A stretch of DNA of 64,000 nt from Dyadobacter luticola. GTDB taxonomy: Bacteria; Bacteroidota; Bacteroidia; Cytophagales; Spirosomataceae. Under the pieces are notes generated by a model, which saw nothing but the letters and a program-made list of their open reading frames with translations, was not told where the DNA came from and ran no database searches. Below are positions 27,701 through 36,089 of this stretch, piece after piece (position 1 is the first letter of the stretch; each line of letters begins with the position of its first letter). A program made the translations under genes and the position numbers. The stretch is taken from contig NZ_VCEJ01000002.1 in the NCBI RefSeq assembly GCF_005860805.1, forward strand, positions 1,596,375 through 1,660,374, written 5' to 3'.

Positions 27701-27949
27701 GAATCTGGCTATGCAGTGTATCGGGTGACGCGCAAGGATGGCACGAGCGCGGAGGGTTATCTGGTCAACAAAGACGACCAGGGCACAACACTGGCTTTCA
27801 TGGGCGGTGCAAAATTATTTATTGATGCCAAAACCATAAAAAACCAGGGTTTCCTCGGCCGCAGGTCTTTTATGGTCAAAGGACTGATAGACAGCTATTC
27901 CGACAAGCAGGTGGCCGATCTTTTGTCCTACATTAAAACATTAAAATAA
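24791..27949 (+). CDS. PVC-type heme-binding CxxCH protein with HEAT repeats
   Basis: A 1052-residue exported protein (signal cut near residue 30). Residues about 45-440 form a GSDH-like propeller of the putative membrane-bound dehydrogenase type (FKLPPGFVIELVAS, NPVDLTFDDTGRLWTQTARMYP, MEFGPDGCLYIADWYNKIV). A long helical HEAT-repeat region (about 460-900) follows, then a cytochrome c domain with C931-L-A-C934-H935 and a terminal redox domain (GYAVYRVTRKDGTSAEGYLVN). The architecture is common in Planctomycetes and Bacteroidota and probably oxidises a sugar in the periplasm. The Tm-1-like genes follow 12 bases downstream, so the three are likely an operon. Confidence 0.88.
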   Translation: MRAVVRRNFSRAFFAAALSFCLHLPSQTFGQKDLTQSGRTKIYTPEEELAGFKLPPGFVIELVASERDSIVNPVDLTFDDTGRLWTQTARMYPLDPVADIAWDDLLRLMDDPEAQKIHPNFKRIRDLYEGKTKGTDKIIVIYDMYGKAPVKTKIWADGLTLPMSILPYKNGAYVAQGSELFFLNDRDKDGIADERIRYLTGFGFTDTHTMAHTLLRGPGDWIHFSHGALNKGEVTSLKSGVKAKMDFSKIARFSLDGKKLEIVSAGLNNIWGFQLRGNGEWYGSEANDLGYVVVPLDPGSAFPGIGNEHLRPYQPFMPELNTFRVGGTGISGTAFADDASGTFPAEFRNVAFLANPITSTINAVRIEHHEDGTVTTTHLPDLLTSQDDWFRPVNMEFGPDGCLYIADWYNKIVSHNELPTTHPDRDKSHGRIWRIRHISQQPRVIPNLYEVPTAELPQHLTSPSIWEKRAAWHQIADRPTEETKSLIPKLVTLALDASQDAVTRIHALWSLESLKSDDTALISSLLKSPDADIRREAVRSLASFSPKPERVAADLKDLMEDKNPAVRAQVLRTLTEINVADQQVIDLLVKACKPELGGKIQMGGSYERLQERFLARRALEQYQQELQTYVNSPAASEVPAVNLLWAVQTLAAGQRDVAFLKVWPKANISVLDQSTFVDIAGMLKNKEVEQAVKPVIENPANAKRYVQFAVDNESRVHSPELAGLLAMPAKSLLKSHVQADKDLALDAIGKFRISGMQQEVAAQITDDASDHTMRLILRALENDLKKNQAVFAQLVKDEKQTFDIRAASLNSLSKADPAAGKAAFQKWAPKLDVAQKKELTSALSSSPQGAALAMEMHDKKLLPLAAFDISAAERMIEANTTDARRRALLKEIKNRDELNKNAFTGKLNKYMAIAAKNSGSPEAGKVLFQTCLACHQAGGQGPGIAPALDGSANRENEALLTAILDPDAAVESGYAVYRVTRKDGTSAEGYLVNKDDQGTTLAFMGGAKLFIDAKTIKNQGFLGRRSFMVKGLIDSYSDKQVADLLSYIKTLK

Positions 27950-27961
27950 GTATCACTCCAA

Positions 27962-29197
27962 ATGTCTTCAAAAGAAAAAAGTATCCTGGTCATCGGCTGT
28001 TTCGATACAAAAGGCGACGTTTTTTCCTACTTAATAGAAGGAATCTTGTCGCGGGGTGAGCAGGTAATTTGCCTCAATACCGGCATTTTTGGCACGACCG
28101 ACGCATTTCCGGTGGATTTCGAATCAGACATCGTAGCCCTCGGCGGCGGCGATAACATTGCCGGTCTCCGCGAAGCCCGCGACCGTGGCAGGGCGATCGA
28201 CGTGATGGGGAAAGGTGCTGGAAGGATTGTGGCCGGACTAGTTGCCAGCGGCGAAATCAAGGCGGCGATCGGGATGGGCGGTGGCGGTGGGACTTACATT
28301 GCGCTCGCGGCCATGCAGGAAATTCCTTTTGGTATCCCGAAACTTTGCCTTACTACCCTCGCAGCAAAAGATCTTTCCCGGCAGATTGGAAATAAGGACA
28401 TTACATTAATGTCATCCGTGGTAGATGTGGCAGGTACCAATTACATTTTGAGACAATTAACCGAGCAGGTCGCAGCGGCAATTTGCGCCATGTCGAATGT
28501 CGAAAGCCAAGCAAATCGCAAAAACTTCGGCACCATCGCGATCAGTATGTTCGGAAATACCACCGCCTGCGTCGACCGATGTACGGCGCTGCTCGGCGAG
28601 CAAGGCTATGAGGTGCTGGCATTTCACGCAACCGGCGTCGGCGGAAAAACGATGGAAGCATTGATCCGCGAAGGCATGTTCGACGCCGTGCTCGACGTGA
28701 CTACCACCGAGCTGGCCGACAATCTTTGCGGCGGCATTTGCAGCGCCGGGCCTGAAAGACTTACAGCTGCTTCCGAAAAAGGTATTCCGCAAGTCGTCGT
28801 GCCGGGCTGTCTCGATATGGTCAATTTTGCACATCTGGACACTGTGCCCACGCAATACCGCGATCGTGAATTGTACAGCTGGGCGCCAGATGTTACGCTG
28901 ATGCGGACCAACGTGGAAGAAAATATGATTTTGGGAAAAGAACTTGCCCGGAAAGTAAACGGTTCGGCTGGCCCGGTTGCCATATTAATTCCACAAAAAG
29001 GTATCTCGCAAATTGACTCCGAAGGCGGGATCTTCTACCGTCCTGATGCCGACAAAGCATTGTTCGAAGCAATCAAAGAAAACGCGGTGGAAAAAGTGAA
29101 TGTGCAAGAAATTGATGCGCATATTAATGACCCGGCGTTTGCCGATACGCTCGTAAAAACACTGTTAGATTTGCTTGCGAAGGAAGATATCCGATAA
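27962..29197 (+). CDS. Tm-1-like ATP-binding domain protein (UPF0261)
   Basis: A 411-residue cytoplasmic protein of the UPF0261 / Tm-1-like family. Visible signatures are ILVIGCFDTKGDVFSYLI near the start, NTGIFG, the glycine-rich GMGGGGGTYIA, LMSSVVDVAGTNYILR, and GNTTACVDRC before the second domain. The family folds as two Rossmann-like domains, binds ATP, and corresponds to the N-terminal half of the tomato virus-resistance protein Tm-1. Its bacterial function is not established. It is followed 59 bases later by the TIM-barrel gene that matches the other half, which supports a functional pair. Confidence 0.88.
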   Translation: MSSKEKSILVIGCFDTKGDVFSYLIEGILSRGEQVICLNTGIFGTTDAFPVDFESDIVALGGGDNIAGLREARDRGRAIDVMGKGAGRIVAGLVASGEIKAAIGMGGGGGTYIALAAMQEIPFGIPKLCLTTLAAKDLSRQIGNKDITLMSSVVDVAGTNYILRQLTEQVAAAICAMSNVESQANRKNFGTIAISMFGNTTACVDRCTALLGEQGYEVLAFHATGVGGKTMEALIREGMFDAVLDVTTTELADNLCGGICSAGPERLTAASEKGIPQVVVPGCLDMVNFAHLDTVPTQYRDRELYSWAPDVTLMRTNVEENMILGKELARKVNGSAGPVAILIPQKGISQIDSEGGIFYRPDADKALFEAIKENAVEKVNVQEIDAHINDPAFADTLVKTLLDLLAKEDIR

Positions 29198-29256
29198 ATT
29201 TGATTTTAAGTAAAGATCTTTTAAACAGAATATTAACACAACTGCAATAGAACATT

Positions 29257-30120
29257 ATGCCAAATCCATGGACAGGTAAGGGAAATCCATATACAAAACA
29301 GGAAGTGCGGGACCGGCTGAAAGCTACGCTGGATCAGGGAAAAGCGATCATTGCGGCCGGTGCGGGTACGGGTATCAGTGCCAAATTCATTGAAAAAGGC
29401 GGCGCCGACCTGATCATTATTTACAATTCCGGCCGGTTCAGAATGTCGGGCCACGGCTCTACTGCCGGGTTGATGGCTTATGGTGATGCGAATGCGGTAG
29501 CGATGGAAATCGGGGAGTTTGAAGTGTTGCCGGTGGTGGAAGAAGTGCCGGTAATCTGCGGCGTCCACGGCTCCGATCCCCGCCGGAGAATGTGGCATCA
29601 CTTGTTGAGGGTGAAGGAAATGGGTTTCTCGGGTGTGAACAATTTTCCGACACATTCTATTGTCGACGGACATTTCCGTCGCGTGCTGGAAGAAACCGGT
29701 ATGGGCTTTGAAAAAGAGGTGGAGATGATCCGGCTGGCCACAATGATGGACTTATTCTCCATCGTTTATGTTGCTACGCCAGACGAAGCCCGTCAGATGG
29801 CGGAAGTGGGTGCGGATGCCATCATTGCCCACGTCGGTACCACCGTCGGCGGTTCGATCGGCGTTGTGGATGCCACTGTGAGCATGGACCAGGCGATTGA
29901 GGCGACGCAGAAAATTGCCGATGCCGGCCGGGAAGTAAACCCCGATATCTTCTTCCTCGCGCACGGCGGCCCGATCAACACGCCAGACGATGTGCGCGTG
30001 ATCCTGGAAAAAACCAATGTGCACGGTTTTGTAGGCGCTTCTTCCCTCGAACGTATGGGCGTAGAGCAATCGCTGACAAACCTGACTCGGGATTTTAAAT
30101 CCATTACGCTAAAAAATTGA
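29257..30120 (+). CDS. Phosphoenolpyruvate hydrolase-family TIM-barrel protein (Tm-1 C-terminal half)
   Basis: A 287-residue TIM-barrel protein. Signatures are AIIAAGAGTGISAKFIEKGG, IIIYNSGRFRMSGHGS, VPVICGVHGSDPRR, GVNNFPTHSIVDG and AHVGTTVGGSIG. Databases call this family PEP hydrolase or TIM-barrel signal-transduction protein, but I know of no firm enzymology. It is related to PEP mutase/isocitrate lyase-type barrels. In plants and fungi the domain is fused behind the UPF0261 domain; here the two are separate, adjacent genes. A strong terminator follows. Confidence 0.85.
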   Translation: MPNPWTGKGNPYTKQEVRDRLKATLDQGKAIIAAGAGTGISAKFIEKGGADLIIIYNSGRFRMSGHGSTAGLMAYGDANAVAMEIGEFEVLPVVEEVPVICGVHGSDPRRRMWHHLLRVKEMGFSGVNNFPTHSIVDGHFRRVLEETGMGFEKEVEMIRLATMMDLFSIVYVATPDEARQMAEVGADAIIAHVGTTVGGSIGVVDATVSMDQAIEATQKIADAGREVNPDIFFLAHGGPINTPDDVRVILEKTNVHGFVGASSLERMGVEQSLTNLTRDFKSITLKN

Positions 30121-30191
30121 CCGCGGAGTGAAAGCCGCTATCTACCCAGCGGCAGATTTCAGCTAACCATCGGTAGCTCTCCTATTTTCAT

Positions 30192-30234
30192 ACCGACTTA
30201 CATTCGTCTCATCGAATTAAGTCGGTTTTTTTTT
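30192..30234 (+). terminator. Rho-independent terminator
   Basis: ACCGACTTA pairs with TAAGTCGGT, followed by nine T in a row. It closes the heme protein/Tm-1 operon about 70 bases after the last stop codon. Confidence 0.85.
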
Positions 30235-30263
30235 GCCATGTACATTCAAATCTCTCTCAAATC

Positions 30264-31469
30264 ATGCATTTTATGACGTTTCTTAGCGTGCTGGCCGCTT
30301 TGTTAGGCTGTGGTTCTTCGAGTAAAAAAATTTCAGAGGGCAAATCAGCTTCCGGTCCGTTCGAAATCCGCTGGGAAGTGTACAGTTCACGGTCGGGAGC
30401 GTGGTTCAACAATGGTGGCGACTTTGACGCACGTCAGTTAACCTCTTATTTTAGTGTGTATTACAAAGGCAAAATCATTGAAATACCACAGAAAGACAAA
30501 ACCACTAGCTTCTTCTGGCAGGCACTTTTCCTGAAGGATGCTCCGCAACCAGCGGTACTGGTTGCCATGCACAGTACCTATCTCATCATGGAGGAAAATG
30601 GCGCACCGAAAATCACGCCAGTACATTTACAAGATGGCGATTTTGCTTCTTTTCAATGGATCGACAGCGACAAAGGTCAGCCGGGCGAAATCAAAACGGT
30701 ATATCTGGGCGACCACTCAAAAGAAACCCGTTCCCTGCGCGGTGGGCGCTACCTAATGGTTAATAAAAGGATGATTGTAGATGCCCGAACATTGGAAATT
30801 TACCCGCTCGCTGTCAACACCTCCGACCGTGTGCACGAACTCGACGGGTATAATGCTGGCAGCTCAGGCATTCTGCAAGTTTCGCCCGGAGGAAATCAGC
30901 TTGTTCTGATCGGCAGCAGGCAAAAGACTGAAAACCGTCTAGTGATGGAATATGGCCTGGTTGTTATCGAATTTAAACAAAATAAATCTTATGTCGAACC
31001 CTTTGATAGAACCGATTTTCGTCTCGCTTCTGTCTGGGATGCGACCCCTGAATGGATCAACACCTACTTCAAATGGGGCGTGACGCCGCATGAAGAAATT
31101 CTTTTTAAACGTACTTTCGACAAGCTGCCTCCCTGGCATGGCTGGTTTGTGAGGGACGTTTTTTCAAATGAAATCAACGGTTATGAGCTCAAACCGGTTA
31201 AAAAATCCATGATGGCAGCATTTCTAGGTTTTCTTGTCCAGAACTATCCGATTACAGAAATCAAAAGAGAAGAGAACACTGACTTTGGCACCATCCATAT
31301 TTCCCTCAAAGTGGACGGCCAGCGCATTTCTTTCTCGCACAGAATGGAATCAAAGGCGATTAACGTTGGCGTTGGAACTGGAAAGATCAATGTGGCTGAG
31401 TTGGGCCGAAAATTCAATATTGAATTAGCCAAAGGGAAATATTTCGAACATTACGATAGGTTCGATTAA
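30264..31469 (+). CDS. Lipoprotein of unknown function
   Basis: A 401-residue protein with a short lipoprotein signal (LAALLGC; the alternative start three codons in gives MTFLSVLAALLGC). The mature part resembles a beta-propeller-like or WD-type fold in its middle (APQPAVLVAMHSTYLI, GILQVSPGGNQLVLIGS, YGLVVIEF). A C-terminal domain of about 100 residues (KKSMMAAFLGFLVQNYP onward) is alpha/beta. No catalytic residues are recognisable. It is transcribed on its own after a terminator. Confidence 0.65.
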   Translation: MHFMTFLSVLAALLGCGSSSKKISEGKSASGPFEIRWEVYSSRSGAWFNNGGDFDARQLTSYFSVYYKGKIIEIPQKDKTTSFFWQALFLKDAPQPAVLVAMHSTYLIMEENGAPKITPVHLQDGDFASFQWIDSDKGQPGEIKTVYLGDHSKETRSLRGGRYLMVNKRMIVDARTLEIYPLAVNTSDRVHELDGYNAGSSGILQVSPGGNQLVLIGSRQKTENRLVMEYGLVVIEFKQNKSYVEPFDRTDFRLASVWDATPEWINTYFKWGVTPHEEILFKRTFDKLPPWHGWFVRDVFSNEINGYELKPVKKSMMAAFLGFLVQNYPITEIKREENTDFGTIHISLKVDGQRISFSHRMESKAINVGVGTGKINVAELGRKFNIELAKGKYFEHYDRFD

Positions 31470-31544
31470 TTTTAGCGGTTATTATTTCGCTGGCACGGTT
31501 TTGAGTGAGAATGCGCACTTATCTAAGACCTTATACCTTCACAA

Positions 31545-32156
31545 ATGGAAGAAAAAAATTATACAGGAACGATCCCGGCCCAGAAAGAAGGCGACGTGAT
31601 CAATGCGCAAACCGTGCGCGAAATGCCTGACGAGCAGGCTGCGATTGTACTTTATCAGGAAGCAAAAAAACGTTTGCTCGACGTCAATAACTGGAATTCG
31701 GATGGTGCCAGGCTGCTCGGGAATTTTCAGCTGACCGATCAGCAGGGAAACGACATTGCGTCTCCGGCCAAAAAGGGATTTTATTTCAAGATTGATCTGA
31801 CGGGACCCGGAACCGAAGCAGGCGACGGCTTTGACTGGGTGCAGGTGGAAGCGATTGAAAATTTCGCCAACCAGCACATTGAAAGTATCGGGATGCGCGT
31901 GCGGCCGACTGCCAACCCGACCAGCGCCGACCCGGATACCGCGCATTTTTACAATGATACTTCTACCAGTACATTCACGGTCACACGTGAGCATAACATT
32001 TTGACCGCCGCTATTTACGACCGCAACATTGAAGTCAATTCATCTTCCGATAACTTCATCGAGCGCACCAGAAATGCGGTGATTGGCTTTGCCGGAAAGA
32101 CCATCTTTTCAAAAATCCAGTGGGAATCACTCACGGATGCCTGGTTGAAAAGCTGA
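31545..32156 (+). CDS. Conserved hypothetical cytoplasmic protein
   Basis: A 203-residue soluble protein with no signal peptide. The N-terminal part has a helix rich in charged residues (MPDEQAAIVLYQEAKKRLLDVNNWNS). The centre is beta-rich (GFYFKIDLTGPGTEAGDGFDWVQ), and TSTSTFTVTREHN precedes a C-terminal section ending GKTIFSKIQWESL. The style is that of conserved Bacteroidota hypotheticals, and I know no function. It begins 75 bases after the lipoprotein gene and converges on the SDR gene. Confidence 0.65.
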   Translation: MEEKNYTGTIPAQKEGDVINAQTVREMPDEQAAIVLYQEAKKRLLDVNNWNSDGARLLGNFQLTDQQGNDIASPAKKGFYFKIDLTGPGTEAGDGFDWVQVEAIENFANQHIESIGMRVRPTANPTSADPDTAHFYNDTSTSTFTVTREHNILTAAIYDRNIEVNSSSDNFIERTRNAVIGFAGKTIFSKIQWESLTDAWLKS

Positions 32157-32184
32157 TATTTCCGGCATTTTTTCAGCCAACAAA

Positions 32185-33222
32185 TCAATATTCGTTATTC
32201 CTGGCTGCTGCGGCATCGGTGATGGAGCCTACCAGACCATGCGTAGCGTCGGATTCGCTTTCGTACCCTTTCTTTGCTAGCTTGTTTTCGCTTCTTGGAA
32301 AAAAGCGATCAGCAAACTGGGTGAGCGTCGTGATCGAGCCCGGCATAATGCCTTTGAGCGCAGTCACCACTTTGCCGGTAGCCGTCAGGACTATTTCGTT
32401 TTCGCCATTTTCAATCGCCGTCACAATTTCTTTTGCAGCGACTTTGGCATCCTGCGATAAAAAAGGCAGCGAATCAGCCAGCTTGAACCATTCATATTCG
32501 CTTTCATGCTTGCCTTTCACGGTAACATTCATCGGGCTTCCGGTGCGCATCAGGTTGGGAATCACCGTCGTAACGTGAATATTGTCTTTTTTCAATTCAA
32601 CACCCATGCCTTCCGACAAGCCTACCATTGCGAATTTGCTGACGCTGTAAGGCAGCATGTGCGGCACGGCAATCTTTCCGCCAATAGAACAAATGTTGGC
32701 AATGTGGCCCTCGCCCTGTGCCCGAAAATGCGGCAAGGCAGCTTTCATCATGTAGAGCGCCGACCACAGATTGGCGTCCATCACCTGCTGGTAATCATCT
32801 ATTTCCATCAGATTTTCCGGACCCACAATCATGGTCCCTGCATTGTTGATAAGCAGGTCGATGCGTCCGAAATGATTGATAACCTCGTCAACCACTTTCC
32901 GCGCCTCCAACTCATTCGTCAGATCTGCACGGATCGCGAAAATGCCGGCTTTTTCCAATTCTTCATCGTATTCAGCCTTTTCAAGCTGGTTTTCATTTCT
33001 CGCGCATATCGCAATTTTAGCCCCTTTCGCAGCCAGCACCCGCGCCAGTTCCAGCCCCAGCCCCCGTGATCCGCCGGTAATGAGTACCACTTTATCGCGC
33101 AGCTCGAAACGGTTGATCCGCACGTAAACCGCTCTGGCCAAAGCAATCAGACCAATACCAGCGGCGGTCATCAGCGCCGTCTGCGTGGTTACTTTCGGAA
33201 ATAGGAGTTCTCTGTTTTTCAT
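32185..33222 (-). CDS. Membrane-anchored SDR family oxidoreductase
   Basis: A 345-residue protein from ATG 33220-33222; a TTG ten codons upstream is less likely. Residues about 12-33 form one membrane helix (TALMTAAGIGLIALARAVYV). The classical SDR fold follows: TGGSRGLG cofactor motif, NNAG, Ser in NICSIGGK, and YSVSK as active site. About 80 extra C-terminal residues include GKVVTALKGIMPGSITTLTQF. Long membrane-attached SDRs of this type often reduce ketones on lipids or retinoid-like molecules. The substrate is unknown here. Confidence 0.83.
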   Translation of the reverse strand: MKNRELLFPKVTTQTALMTAAGIGLIALARAVYVRINRFELRDKVVLITGGSRGLGLELARVLAAKGAKIAICARNENQLEKAEYDEELEKAGIFAIRADLTNELEARKVVDEVINHFGRIDLLINNAGTMIVGPENLMEIDDYQQVMDANLWSALYMMKAALPHFRAQGEGHIANICSIGGKIAVPHMLPYSVSKFAMVGLSEGMGVELKKDNIHVTTVIPNLMRTGSPMNVTVKGKHESEYEWFKLADSLPFLSQDAKVAAKEIVTAIENGENEIVLTATGKVVTALKGIMPGSITTLTQFADRFFPRSENKLAKKGYESESDATHGLVGSITDAAAARNNEY

Positions 33223-33360
33223 AAATGATGGGTTTGATGCTTGATTCTCCAAGCCTTAAAAGGGATAAGGTTAAAAAAGCATTCCGGCAAAGCGCGGTTG
33301 ATGGGGGTATTTCCTTTAAATAAATGTCTTTATATAATCTGAAACTCATCTTTTTCCCGC

Positions 33361-36063
33361 ATGAAATCCCGTTTTTCCTACCTTTTTACCTTCTTTCTCA
33401 CTTACATTTTTCAAACTTCCGGCAGTGTAGCCCAGGAAAAAGCACCCGACAGCAACCGCTTTACGAAAGTTGTGCTGGCCCAGCGGCTCGAAGAACCGAT
33501 CCAGTTCCAGATCCTGAAAGATGGTCGCGTACTTTTTGCCGAGCGGAAAGGAAGATTAAGAGTTTACGATCCGAAAACAAACGAACTGAGCCTGGTCGCT
33601 GAGTTTGCCGTAAGTACCAAATACACCAGTAAAACCGGCGAAGTAACTGAGGGTGAGGATGGATTGCAAGGTGTGATCCTCGATCCCGATTATGATAAAA
33701 ACCACTGGATTTACTTTTACTATTCCATTGCCGGCGACGATGCCAAGAACATTCTGGTACGCTATGAATGGCACGGACAAAAATTGCTAGAAAACACCCG
33801 CAAACTGGTCCTCGAAGTGCCTGTGCAGCGCGAAGAATGCTGCCACGTAGGCGGCGGGATGGTTTTTGATAAAGATAAAAACCTATATCTGACCACCGGT
33901 GACAATACGTTCTCCCGCTCTTCCGACGGCTTTTCCCCGCTGGACGAGCGTCCCGGAGAGTCGGCGAGGGATTCGCAGAAATCATCCCCGAACACGAATG
34001 ACCTGAGGGGGAAAATCCTGCGCATTCACCCGGAGGCGGACGGCAGCTATACCATTCCCAAAGGCAATCTTTTTCCCGTTGGGACAGCCAATACCAAGCC
34101 AGAAATTTATACCATGGGCAACCGTAACCCCTGGCGCCCAACCATCGATTCGAAAACGGGCTGGCTGTACTGGGGCGAAGTAGGACCGGATGGTTCTGAC
34201 GACGATATGGAAAAACGCGGGCCCCAGTCTTACGACGAATTCAACCGCGCCAAAGGCCCGGGCTTTTTTGGCTGGCCCTACTTTGTCGGTGACAATAAGG
34301 CTTACGTCGACTATGATTTTGCAACAAAAGTTTCGGGCAAAGCCTTTGATCCTGAGCACCCTGTGAACGATTCGCCCAATAGTACCGGGCTCAAAGACCT
34401 ACCGAAAGCCACGCCGGCATTTATCTGGTATCCCAAAGGCCAGAGCAAGGAATTCCCACTTTTGGAAAGCGGCGGTAACAGCGCCGTGGGCGGGCCGGTT
34501 TATCATCAGGATGATTTTAAAGGCGCAAAAAGGGCATTTCCTTCCTTTTATGAAGGAAAATGGTTTATCACGGATTGGGTGAGAGGCTGGATGAATGTGG
34601 TGGAAATGGATGAAAAAGGCGATTATAAATCAATGGAACGCTTCCTGCCCGACATGAAACTGAATGGTCCGATCGACATGAAATTTGGGCCGGAGGGCGA
34701 TTTGTATGTGCTGGAATATGGAAACGGTTATTTCAAAGACAACCCGGAAGCCGAGCTGATCCGCATTGAATACAATGGCGGGAACCGGAAGCCGCAGGTG
34801 GAAGCTATGGCTACGAAAACGGCGGGCGCAGTTCCCCTGGAAGTTGCACTCTCTTCTGAGGGTACCAAGGATTTTGACGAGGGGGATGCGCTTCAATATG
34901 AGTGGGTTATCACAAAAAATGGCGCAACTTTTAAAAGCCTCAAAGAAGCTAATCCAACCTTTACATTCACCACGCCGGGAACTTACAAAGCCACATTGAC
35001 GGTCACAGATAAGGCCGGTGAAAAGAACAGTAAATCGCTGGAAATAAAGGCTGGAAATGAGCCGCCGGTTGTGAAATTCAACATTACCAAAGGGAATTCT
35101 ACGTTCTTTTTTCCTGGTAAAAGCATTAATTATGAGGTAGCTGTCTCAGATAAAGAAGATGGCAGCCTGGCGAACAAAAAAATTCTTCCTTCGCAGGTTT
35201 CTGTGAGTACCAATTATTTGTCGGAAGGCTTTAACATGACCAAAATTGCTCAGAAACAATTGAGCGTAGATGCCTCTGCGCAGTATGCGACGGCAATTTC
35301 TGTGATCGGGAAAAGTGATTGTAAAGCTTGTCACGCGGTGAAGGAAAAAGTGCTGGGACCTTCATTTACAGATGTTTCCAAAAAGTACAAAGGCGATGCT
35401 TCGGCTGTGGCAAAACTTTCGAAAAAAATCCTGAATGGCGGCTCGGGTGTTTGGGGCGATGCATTTATGCCCGCCCACCCGACTATGGCCGAAAGTGACG
35501 TGAAATCCATTGTGAAATACGTGCTGAGCTTGTCGGATGCACCTAAACCTGCCAAAACTTTGGCGGCAAAAGGCACCTACGCCACCGTCGTCCCGCAGGG
35601 CGAAAATCCTGAGGGCAGTTTCATTTTCCGCGCCGCCTACACCGACCGCGGAACAAAAATGGCCGCTGCACAATCCGCCGAAACGACCATCGTACTGAGA
35701 AGCCCTGTCGTCCCCGTCGCTTATACCGATCTCGCAAAAGAAATCCGATTCAACGACGATAGCACCGTCGCGATGGTACAGAACCCGGGCGCATTCCTCA
35801 AATTAAAAGACATTGACCTCACCAGCATCAAAGAAATCGAAATCATCCGCGCCACCGGTCGCAATGCCGCGCCCCTACCCAACGGCACAGTCGAGATCCA
35901 CGCCGGGAGCGCCGACGGCAAATTACTAGGCAAATATTCCGGCGACTTCGCGGGTAAAATTGCTGTGAATGTGGGAGCTGCTGGAGAACGTGGGGTTAAG
36001 GATGTTTTCTTTGTTTTCAGCGGCGTGCCGCTGAGGTTTAAGGAGGTAAGGTTTGATGAGTAA
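33361..36063 (+). CDS. PQQ-type sugar dehydrogenase with PKD, cytochrome c and C-terminal beta domain
   Basis: A 900-residue exported protein (signal cut near residue 25). Residues about 35-470 are the glucose/sorbosone dehydrogenase propeller (FQILKDGRVLFAERKGRLRV, CCHVGGGMVFD, YTMGNRNPWRPTID, MKFGPEGDLYVLEYG). A PKD domain (about 480-565) and a second beta domain follow, then cytochrome c with C654-K-A-C657-H658, and a jelly-roll carbohydrate-binding-like domain (about 760-900). The order dehydrogenase-PKD-cytochrome-CBM is the reverse of the 2129 gene, which has its cytochrome first. It probably oxidises extracytoplasmic sugar and passes electrons to c-type cytochromes. It is a single-gene unit. 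Confidence 0.85.
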   Translation: MKSRFSYLFTFFLTYIFQTSGSVAQEKAPDSNRFTKVVLAQRLEEPIQFQILKDGRVLFAERKGRLRVYDPKTNELSLVAEFAVSTKYTSKTGEVTEGEDGLQGVILDPDYDKNHWIYFYYSIAGDDAKNILVRYEWHGQKLLENTRKLVLEVPVQREECCHVGGGMVFDKDKNLYLTTGDNTFSRSSDGFSPLDERPGESARDSQKSSPNTNDLRGKILRIHPEADGSYTIPKGNLFPVGTANTKPEIYTMGNRNPWRPTIDSKTGWLYWGEVGPDGSDDDMEKRGPQSYDEFNRAKGPGFFGWPYFVGDNKAYVDYDFATKVSGKAFDPEHPVNDSPNSTGLKDLPKATPAFIWYPKGQSKEFPLLESGGNSAVGGPVYHQDDFKGAKRAFPSFYEGKWFITDWVRGWMNVVEMDEKGDYKSMERFLPDMKLNGPIDMKFGPEGDLYVLEYGNGYFKDNPEAELIRIEYNGGNRKPQVEAMATKTAGAVPLEVALSSEGTKDFDEGDALQYEWVITKNGATFKSLKEANPTFTFTTPGTYKATLTVTDKAGEKNSKSLEIKAGNEPPVVKFNITKGNSTFFFPGKSINYEVAVSDKEDGSLANKKILPSQVSVSTNYLSEGFNMTKIAQKQLSVDASAQYATAISVIGKSDCKACHAVKEKVLGPSFTDVSKKYKGDASAVAKLSKKILNGGSGVWGDAFMPAHPTMAESDVKSIVKYVLSLSDAPKPAKTLAAKGTYATVVPQGENPEGSFIFRAAYTDRGTKMAAAQSAETTIVLRSPVVPVAYTDLAKEIRFNDDSTVAMVQNPGAFLKLKDIDLTSIKEIEIIRATGRNAAPLPNGTVEIHAGSADGKLLGKYSGDFAGKIAVNVGAAGERGVKDVFFVFSGVPLRFKEVRFDE

Positions 36064-36089
36064 AAGTGTGAGTTAAAGGTCAAATCGTA

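Noticed and set aside
33461..34141. 226-codon minus-strand ORF
   Set aside because: It is antisense to the GSDH propeller of the 33361 gene. Its Cys/Arg/Ser-rich sequence has no domain pattern.
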